The notes beneath the pieces were generated by a model. The model saw only the letters and a list, made by a program, of their open reading frames with translations. It was not told the origin of the DNA and did no database searches. A stretch of 64,000 bases of DNA from Lytechinus variegatus (taxonomy: Eukaryota > Echinodermata > Echinoidea > Temnopleuroida > Toxopneustidae), in contig NC_054747.1 of the NCBI RefSeq assembly GCF_018143015.1, positions 32,641,733-32,705,732 on the forward strand, in the 5' to 3' direction. Positions 55,056 through 64,000 of the stretch are shown here, piece after piece. The position numbers and the translations under genes were made by a program. Numbering within the stretch: position 1 is the first letter of the stretch; every line of letters starts with the position of its first letter.

Positions 55056-55707
55056 ATTCTTTTGGATGTGCATATTGGCATAGTTCCATTCACCTATAAG
55101 AATACTTATAATTCAATCAATTCATTTTTTATCTTCATTGCATTGAACTTTGAAGCAGTACTTGCCCTAGAAGAATGTGAATTGCAATCCATTACACATT
55201 TTTCATTGGGTGAGACATCTTTATGTGACCTAAAAAACAACAAAATTTCAATTGACAATTTGCCAGAAGGATTGTTAGTTGTTACAATTGATTCAACCAC
55301 AATATTTTGAATTCAGCTGCACATATTACTTGTTATGTCTGACAGGCTTTCAGATTGCCAAGTGCAACCTTTGTTAAAAAGTATGTATAGAACTTAAATT
55401 TGAATGAGCTGGTAAATATAATACCCATATAGGAATACGATACAATTATCACAGGTGAATGTAACTAATATGTGCGCTGCAATCATTTATTCAATTACTA
55501 CAGTAGCCCGTTAATGAAAGATGGTTGTGGCAGGTGGTCGTTGTACAATGAATGCTTGGCATTGACAAACTGTTGATTTAATGATATAGGCCTACATTAG
55601 GTGATGTACATATACTCAGTGGGGGAAAAGGGGGCTCTTTCTCTTGACAACACATGGCTACATATTGTGGTGCTTACATTGTTTGAGCACGGTACATACA
55701 TTGTATG

Positions 55708-55977
55708 GGCCCCGTCTTACAAAGAGTTGCGATTTATCCGATCAATCGCAACTATGGAAAGCCAGCAAAGTCAACATAGGAAATGCATGTTTGTTCAAAA
55801 GCATTTCTAGATATGAATGCATACCCATAAAGTCATTGATTTATGGACAATATTTGTGTTTTCCTTTGTTTACAAAGTACATTTTGCAAATTTCTTGTAG
55901 AAAAAGTTATGACACTGATGGATTTTCATAGAGTTACGATTCATTGGATCAATCGTAACTCTTTGTAAGACGGGGCC
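55708..55977. mobile_element. 270-bp MITE with GGCCCCGTCTTACAAAGAG ends
   Basis: The left end GGCCCCGTCTTACAAAGAGT and a further AATCGCAAC match the inverse of the right end (AATCGTAACTCTTTGTAAGACGGGGCC), about 27 bp with one or two mismatches plus a second pair GATCAATCG. ATG flanks both sides (55705-55707 and 55978-55980), a possible 3-bp TSD. Non-coding. Confidence 0.85.
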
Positions 55978-55984
55978 ATGATAT

Positions 55985-58900
55985 ACGTACATGCATAATA
56001 GGCCCTACATTTTTTTTTTTTTTGGGGGGGGCGTTGTCAGTGAATGTGTGAACTTACCGTGAAGTGTGTTGATTTAAATTGAAAACTGTTGGTGTGAAAG
56101 AGGATTTGAGTTTTCGACAAAATAGTTTTTCTGCAACATTGGTGTGAAAAAAATAGGATTCATACATGTATATATATATATATATATATACATATCCATA
56201 TACAGTCTTATCAATGATTTTATTCTCTCAAATATTATATGCCTATTCCTGCATGTCTACCCCATGTCCCCAAATCAAACTGCATTTCAGGAGACGTGCT
56301 CTTCAGACAAAAACGTTTAAATCACACAACGTTTATTGCGATGGGGGGGGGCTTACTTTTGTTGTTTAGTTTGCTAACCCATCCATGGCTAACCAAAATA
56401 CCGAGAAACTGAATTGAGATATGAGTCACGGTCGTCCATACAATTAAGTATACTAGGTTAATCTTTGGTTTTGATAATGGTTTATGGCTAAACTCAGATA
56501 ATGATAGCACCCTTGAATAAGTATTTTTAACCCTGACAATGAGGATATTCTAAGGTTAAGTCAAGCCAGAGAGACCGCTGTTTTGTTCTGTATGTCTTTG
56601 TTCTCTTTGCACGGGAAACGACAAAATGAATGAAGAAGGGTGGGAGTGGTGACAAGAACAATATACAATCTAATCTGCGTAGGGCTATAAAATAGCAGGA
56701 TATATCACATCTTTAGGTTATGTATTCGAATCTTTTTAATGAATAACATTTCATCTCCTCTCCGGAGCTATATCATTCACTCGGGAGAATATTTTCCTTC
56801 AGCGCTGCGCGTTTTGGCAAAATATAATCCCTTGGGAAAAAACTCCGTCGGGGAAACGAAAAGTTATATTTAAACTTTAATAGGTCTATTCTCCAATGCC
56901 AATATAACACTTCATGGAGATATAATGTAGAAATTATGATTAGAAGAAAGAGTGGAGTTATTAACAGATTTTTGAGAAAGCTACATAATTATACGGGGTT
57001 TGAATAAAATGAATAAAACAGTATAATGTACATATGCGAGGATATAGTAAAATGATAGAAGTTTACCAAAAATAAACTACATGCATGCAGCCAAAATAGT
57101 AAAATTACACCCGCGCCCTTAAACAAAATCCATTTTTATTTAAACAAAAAACAGACAAAATCAAAACAAAACACCCGAAACAATGAATCCAACAAAAAAT
57201 TAATTTGTAGAATTGTCTATACTGTCTCTTTTCATTAATTGTTTTCAAAGATTAACTCAAACTTGAATGAGGTTTTATAACAGAACGCCAAAATGTGCAT
57301 CCATTTCTGATTTTCTTTATATGATTACGTCATCAAACTGGAACATATTGTATTAGTGTCTCAGAATCAATGAAATTCGATTTATTTAGAGGGTGTGGTA
57401 ACAATTCTCGGCATAGAAGATATCTGGGTTTTTTTATACAACCATTGGAGTGCAACGTGAATGAAGGCAGAATTGCATTGTGAGAATTAATGTTTGCGTC
57501 GCACTATTATGGTCGCTGAAGATAGGGCGGGGCGGTATTAAATCATAACAAAAAGGCGAATCGAAAAAAATACCCCGAATAGGCACATGCAGATATTGTA
57601 GGGCCTATGATCAGAGTAAGAAAACGAGGAAAAAAATACACACGTATCAAAAAGGAATCGTAACTTGCTGTCGAACATTCTACTCATAATATACTACGTG
57701 TCATTATGGCACAAAGCCAGCGTTGGCATCATAAGTTGTTTTTCACAACGACACAATGGATAATTTTTTTAGTCACATGATCAGATGAGTAAATCCCATC
57801 GTATCTGATTTTGGTTTCGATTTATAAATAGTACATCATTGGAAATACACACTCCACGTTCATAATATTATTGAACATGCGGGTAGCATATTTTTTTTCC
57901 GATAAGTCCAGTATTGGTTGGATTCTCCTTCCCCTAACATCATATCATGCCCCCTCCCTATTCTCTTGTAGCTGATTGTTTTATGATGACTTGTCTTAAT
58001 GAGTCGGGATTAACACATTAATGCCTATCAGGATAATCACAACAGACTGGCCAAATTTTTCTCAGATATCCAAACGAAAGTTATGCCGCTCTATATAGAG
58101 AGGAAGGAAGTATTTATGTCTCTTAATAAAAAGAGAAACCTATTTATTAACACGAGTAAACCACTTCGACTCGCGAATATCGAGGGGTCGGGAGTGAGGT
58201 CCGTGCGTGCAGGGGGGGGGGTGTATACATTTATTCCTGTTATCCCATTATTATTGATAAAGAAAAGTAATCAGATGGACATGATCAAAAGAACCATATA
58301 AGAACCTTCCAGAATCACGAGCATTGTTCATCGTGTTGCAATAGGGGACCAGCAATTTAAGTCGGTTATTGCATCATTGTATTTCGCAATCATTAATGGC
58401 GCCATTATGATGTAGCAGAGTCTACCATGCACACCTGTTGGTGTAAAAGGAGGCAGGTCAACAAAGCATGAAGGGGGGGGGGGGGTGAACGCCCTCTGAT
58501 TTTCCAATTATCGGGCCAAGGAATAAAAGGGGGTGGGGAATAAGCTAAAGAAAAGAGAGAAAATGTATAGGCCTATGCGGAAACATCAAAGTTTTGAAAG
58601 CGATGCTTTTGGATACATATCGTTTATTTTTTTCAATAACAATTCTTTACAGTATCGTAACATACAGAATAATAATCCTTTCTTGGATTCGATTTCAATA
58701 ATAATTTGCAACCAAATTCGCCTGATCCAGTTTCACCCCAGGGCCCTAGGCATGCACGACCTTAATGTTCAAGCTAATTCCAATATTTTGTGCTAAAACG
58801 GAAATTTCAAGATTAAAGAATTCACTTCTCACCATACACGCGTCAAATATTGGGCAACATATACTGCTCACTGTGTTGGGTAATGTATGTCGGTAAAAAA

Positions 58901-59230
58901 TATATATCTTATGCAATTATTATCATATTGAGCAAATTTATTACCCAATTATTAGTTTTTATTATCCAATTTGGACAAATTTTAACCAAGTGTGGATAGT
59001 ATGTTGCCCATTTATGATTAAAAATTTCGCCTTTTTTGCCCAACCCTTTTAAGGGTGTAACATGTTTTTACAAAAAAAATATACAAGTATATACAGTGTA
59101 AATATTCATTTAAATCGTCCCTTTTCTAAATTTGATCAATAGCTATCATCATATTTTGATTTAAAGCAAGTTTCGCTGATGGATAAGTAGAAAGATATTT
59201 TATGAAATAAAACGTTTATGGCTTATGTAA
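55985..59230. other. No gene recognised; AT-rich with repeat fragments
   Basis: Holds a TA repeat (56168-56195), a fragment related to the foldback at 43883-44079 (near 56720-56900), poly-G runs (56343, 58210, 58475) and a TTGCCCAA/TTGGGTAA-rich decayed palindrome at about 58845-59050. No open frame has convincing codon structure or splice partners on either strand. Confidence 0.55.
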
Positions 59231-59236
59231 GCTTAA

Positions 59237-60061
59237 AAGTGCCACCGAGATGTTGAGATAATTATCTCGGGAAGTCGACATCTTGATAGCAAAAGATAAG
59301 ATGACGAGATCCTGGATCTCATCATGTCGACATCTTTTAGAAGAGATGATGAGATGACAAGATCCCGGATCTCATGTCAACATCTTTTAGAAGAGATGTT
59401 GAGATGACAAGATCCCGGATCTCATCATGTTGACATCTTTTAGAAGAGATGATGAGATGACAAGATCCTGGATCTCATCATGTTGACATCTTTTGGAAGA
59501 GATGATGAGATGACAAGATCCCGGATCTTATCATGTTGACATCTTGTAGAAGAGATGATGAGATGACAAGATCCTGGATCTCATCATGTTGACATCTTGT
59601 AGAAGAGATGATGAGATGACAAGATCCTGGATCTCATCATGTCAACATCTTAAGAAGAGATGTTGAGATGACAAGATCATCTCATCATCTCATCATCTTT
59701 TCTACAAGATGTCAACATGATGAGATCCGGGATCTTGTCATCTCAACATCTCTTCTAAAAGATGTTGACATGATGAGATCCGGGATCTTGTCATCTCATC
59801 ATCTGTTCTAAAAGATGTTGACATGATGAGATCCAGGATCTTGTCATCTCATCATCTCTTCTAAAAGATGTCGACATGATGAGATCCAGGATCTCGTCAT
59901 CTCTTCTAAAAGATGTTGACATGATGAGATCCAGGATCTCGTCAACTCATCATCTCTTCTAAAAGATGTCAACATGATGAGATCCAGGATCTCGTCATCT
60001 TATATTTTGCTATCAAGATGTCGACTTCCCGAGATAATTATCTCAACATCTCGGTGGCACT
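59237..60061. mobile_element. Giant hairpin with arms of ~53-bp tandem repeats
   Basis: Outer ends AAGTGCCACCGAGATGTTGA and TCAACATCTCGGTGGCACT are inverse repeats extending through GATAATTATCTCGGGAAGTC. Each ~410-bp arm is a head-to-tail run of about seven units containing GATCC(C/T)GGATCTCATCATG, TTGACATCTTTTAGAAGAG and GATGAGATGACAA; the right arm is the complement, meeting near 59685. TTAA lies at 59233-59236 and 60062-60065. No gene is present. Every unit contains smaller palindromes (GAGATCCNGGATCTC), so many folded forms are possible. Confidence 0.9.
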
Positions 60062-60065
60062 TTAA

Positions 60066-61760
60066 AGCTTCCATATTTATGGCTTATTACTTCTGTGAAT
60101 GACTTTATAGGTATGTAGCGACCTTATCGAGAATACATGATCATTGCATAAGATTTAATAATTTTAATTCGCAATCCGCTAGAAGTTGTTTGTCTCACGT
60201 ACTTGTTTGTATTCAAACGATTCTTTGCCAAGATTGAGGTTTATGATGTTACCACATATTGGGATTCTGTCCAAAAGGCATTGATCAATACATGTATGAG
60301 GAAATAAACTTTATGATTTCTTGCTTCTACCTATCTATCGCCTCGCCCCGCTTCCTCTCAACCACCCCCCCCCCACCCGGCCAACGTCTCTCTATCTCAC
60401 TTTACCCCTTCTCATAAGTTCTCCCTCCCCTTCTTCCCCACCGTTCTTTCACATTTCACACACAAAATCCCTGCGAATACTGTCGGATTATCATTATTAT
60501 CTATCTTTAATTTTGTATTTTTTCGTTTTTTTTAGGGGGATATGATTGGTCATTCATGATTTTTAAAAACTCTTCATTTTGCGCCATTTGTTCAATCATA
60601 TTATTTTCAGCGTAGAGACAGAGACAATAGCAGGAATTAACATCTGTCAAAACGTTGCTTAAAATTTAAAGCTTGTTGTTTAAGCCTGACACACTAACAA
60701 ATATTATTAAAAGTTAAAAAATTATGCTGTTAAACACTTAAATTGTTTGCAAAACGTTTTAGCATTAAAAAACTGTAAAAAATATTGTTAGAGTGTTTAA
60801 ACTTTGAAACAACATTTTAGCTTCAGCTACACACACGGTTGTCGTGCAGTAAATAAATTATCGTCAAAACTACAACACTCATACAATAATGAACAAAGGG
60901 ATCTGAGTTCAGTTTGTTCAGTATTCTCATTTCCTGACCGATATCAAACACTACATGTCAAATAACAATACTAATCAATACTAAAATTATCACATCTTAT
61001 ATCATTCATCAAAAGGTTTATGTATCAAGACTAGTCTTCAGCACATGAGTTTAATGAGACCCCTATCATGCCTATATACTCATGATACTGTATAGTGACC
61101 TCCACTGAGGACAGTCCCCCTTTAACGGGGGTGACACCCCGTCAAATCAAGGGGCGGCTTTATCCTACCCTCATTTTGAGTTATCCCTGAACAGGAAGTT
61201 CTTCTATTGAACAAAATCCTCAGATTTGGCTGATAACCAAGCTCGATATTTGTCTCATTTTACACACAAAGCTATTCGGGTATGCCACGTTTACAATCTT
61301 GCTCAAAATGAAAGATTTAACAGTGTGAAGAAAAAAAAACAGTTTGAAAATTGATAATATGATTTTAGCGTCTCGTCTATGAATTTTGGGTATAGTGTTG
61401 GGTTAATTAGAATTCCACAGACCGCCAGGAATGATAATATGCTGAGGGAAATGTAACACGTCGCTTACATTTCGTTCTATATAATCACGATATATTTACA
61501 TTTCTTAAATAAGCGTCATTAAAACTAAGTGGTTTAAGTACTCTTTATATACATTTATTTCCACAGTCTCATCTGTGATGAAAAGAATGAAAATATAGCT
61601 CTATGAAAACGAACTCAAGATTTAGTAACTAGAGTGTATCGCAAATTAAGTCCTTATGAGTCGACAAATGCAAGATAAATTATGTCTTCTTCTTATTATT
61701 ATCATTATTAATATTATCATTATTATAATATTATTGTTATTATTATTATACTCCTACTAA
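60066..61760. other. No gene recognised
   Basis: AT-rich sequence with a C-rich pyrimidine patch at 60340-60450. Short open frames have neither splice partners nor recognisable motifs. Confidence 0.5.
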
Positions 61761-61762
61761 TT

Positions 61763-61920
61763 TGTCTTCTTTTCTTTCTTCCCTTTCCCTTTTTCTTTCT
61801 TTCTTTCTTTCTTTCTTTCCTTCCTTCCTTCCTTCCTTCCTTCTTTCTTTCTTTCTTTCTTTCTTTCTTTTTTTCTTTCTTTCTTACTTTCTTTCTTTCT
61901 TTCTTTCTATCTATTTTCTT
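61763..61920. repeat. CTTT/CCTT tetranucleotide microsatellite
   Basis: A run of TTTC and TTCC units with few interruptions, followed by ATT-rich sequence to 62060. Serine/phenylalanine and lysine/arginine-rich frames across it are artefacts of the repeat. Confidence 0.9.
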
Positions 61921-62060
61921 TCTATCATCATATATAAAATATTGTTTAACTATCATAATCATTATTATAATATCTCTTTCCATGACTATTATTATAGTTG
62001 TTGTTGTTATTATTATATCATCATCATCATTATGATTATTTATTATGATGATAATAATGA

Positions 62061-64000
62061 AGATGTTGATGCTCATCAATATCATCAAAATAATATAGAT
62101 TTCATTTTTTTTTGTTCAAATGCAACAGTGCATGGGGCCTACATAATGTGAGCGGAATAAAGATATCAATATGAGGCTCCCTTAATGTTACGTGAATCAC
62201 CGTGACCCATGACCCATTATTAATTTTGTTTTCAAAGTAATGAAATTGTCCCATGGGAGAAAAGATGTAAATGGGGTGAGTTCGGGCGGGGGTTAAATTA
62301 GGCTGGGGCCCTGGAGAAAAGTTTCTTGGCTTTTGAAGTAAAAAAAAAAAGAGTTAAATATCTCAGCTTGTTTTGATCGTTAATTAAGTGACAGGAAACA
62401 TTTTGATTGGAGACAAAGTGAGAAGAAGATGCTGAAAGCTGACTCAGGTCATAGTCTTCATCACAGACTTTACTCTTTTTTGTTAACTTTTAAACTTTCC
62501 TAAAATAATACATCATTTATAGTGGCACTTTGATACACAGCCCAAAAGGAACTGAACACAAAAATAAAGTTTTGACATAATAATAATATAATACTCAGCG
62601 AATAAACAACCCAACCATATTTACTCTGATTTCTGAATAAATGAATAAGTACGGCATAAATATGGCATGAAAAAAAGTTAAGACGAAAAGATTAACTTCT
62701 ATGGAAAACGAAAAAAAATATGAGGGTACAAGAAATGAGAACGACTTTAAAAGGAAGATATTAACAAATTGTATACAAACTTGGGGCTCTTCATTGCCCC
62801 CCACCAAGGACCTATTTCAGTTCTCAAAAGATGCATGATCACAACTTTTGATTACAGTTTCGTGCATTCTTTTCAAGTTTCATTATACACTTTAAAACAA
62901 ATCTAATCACATCGATACTCAATGGTATTTATATTTAAGAATAGAATAAATTGAATTGGAAAAAAATCTGAGCGTCCTTTAAATGATACTTTTTATTTTC
63001 GTTTCGTCTACGAAGGGGCCCGAAAATAGGAACCCAGAATTTTTTGACTAATAAACTTGTAGGTCATCCAAGGGTATGAGGGCCTTTTTTTTTTGCTTGT
63101 GTGGTCCTCCTGAAATTTTGGTTGAAATTTTTTTTTGCTTGTCAAAAAATTCAGGTGGACCCCCCCCTAAATTTTTTGCCTTCCGCCGCCAATGCTCCTA
63201 CCGATCCAGCACAGTACTTAATGTTTTCTACGATAAATTCTGGCGAGGTTGTTTTTAATGGTATAGACTACATGTGTCAATTCAAAATTGCATTCTTTAT
63301 AGTGATCTATGTATTTTACTGTCACTATGTCTAGCAAACCTCTGGCAAGCACACATTGTCAATTTATAACTATAAGCAAAAGGGCCTAGATATACAGCAG
63401 CCGACATATATATCCTGTTTTAAAGAGGAGCGGTATGTCGTGTATTTAGGTCTATATACGAGTGATAAAATTATTTTCTGGCAAAACGAGTGATGAATAC
63501 CAATAGGTCCACGTGAATACAAATTCATTTTTTTAAAGGAGTCGATTTGCCAAGAATTCCATGATGTTAATCCTATCATTCCACAAACACCTAATCCTTG
63601 CATTTACATATACATTTAGTTTAAAATGATAGTCGAGAGTGATTCTCTAATTATTAATCAACCATGGAAATGTTCATGAACAAATGCATTATGTCAGTAT
63701 GTCAAACTATTCAGATCAATAAATGAAATATATATCTAAATTTATTTATTCAGGTTCAATTAGGACATTAAACTTTGATTTTAATTCCTTTCAGGTAATT
63801 TTAATCGAAAATAAATGAAAGAAAACAACGTTCAAGGACTAGTTGTTTATGTGACATGCCCCCCCCCCCCTGAAAATCATCATTGTTACTTTCAGGGATG
63901 GTGCCCATACCTATACCTTGAGGAAGGGGTGGGGTGTCCAGTTTTAACCCAAATTCCTTTGCCATGCCTCCTGCAATCCTGCATGCATGGACTTGGATAA
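62061..64000. other. No gene recognised to window end
   Basis: AT-rich, with a poly-T/poly-C patch at 63080-63170 and C runs near 63860. No frame on either strand shows domain, splice or composition support. Confidence 0.5.

Overview
This is an intron-rich animal genome segment. The three genes recognised (RABAC1, HINFP and a BTG3/4-type APRO gene) are conserved metazoan genes, all on the + strand, with GT-AG introns whose phases join correctly. AT-rich spacers, long poly-G/C runs, and many hairpin MITEs, tRNA-headed SINEs and simple-sequence arrays suggest a non-vertebrate deuterostome, most likely an echinoderm such as a sea urchin. That placement is an inference from gene sequence and repeat style, not a database match.

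Layout. 1-10.2 kb is a gene-poor inverted duplication. A + arm (about 365-3500) and a - arm (about 5790-10180) surround a low-complexity centre and carry exon-like remnants and several nested foldback elements. 10.4-11.7 kb is a foldback element with perfect 75-bp terminal inverted repeats and a CTAT-rich core. 12.0-18.5 kb is RABAC1 in five coding exons, with hairpin elements in its introns, followed by a possible 3' UTR to about 20.3 kb. 20.9-23.9 kb holds several MITE-like elements. 24.5-29.2 kb is bounded by a perfect 34-bp inverted repeat and has octamer satellite arrays (GTATCCNN) near both ends in opposite orientation. 29.7-33.9 kb is a decayed PIF/Harbinger DNA transposon containing a second element with a tandem ~155-bp repeat. 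34.0-35.0 kb is a 275-bp higher-order tandem repeat.

35.6-47.0 kb is HINFP in ten coding exons, with twin MITEs in its first coding intron and a SINE split by another retroposon just after its third coding exon. 47.4-48.2 kb is a second tandem-repeat element. 48.5-51.5 kb is MITE-rich. 52.3-54.7 kb is the BTG3/4-like gene in two coding exons. From 55 to 64 kb no gene is recognised; the notable features are a 270-bp MITE and an 830-bp giant hairpin built from ~53-bp repeats.

The three genes are not an operon and show no shared pathway. HINFP is a zinc-finger activator of histone H4 genes, RABAC1 is a Golgi/endosomal membrane receptor for prenylated Rabs, and BTG3/4 proteins are antiproliferative adaptors of the CCR4-NOT deadenylase. 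The least expected signals are (i) two otherwise different mobile elements sharing a core that contains a perfect DR1 nuclear-receptor site, repeated six and four times, and (ii) three elements whose inverted ends or interior are built from tandem arrays. I saw no convincing LTR element, retrovirus-like or Polinton-like gene, CRISPR array or functional tRNA gene.
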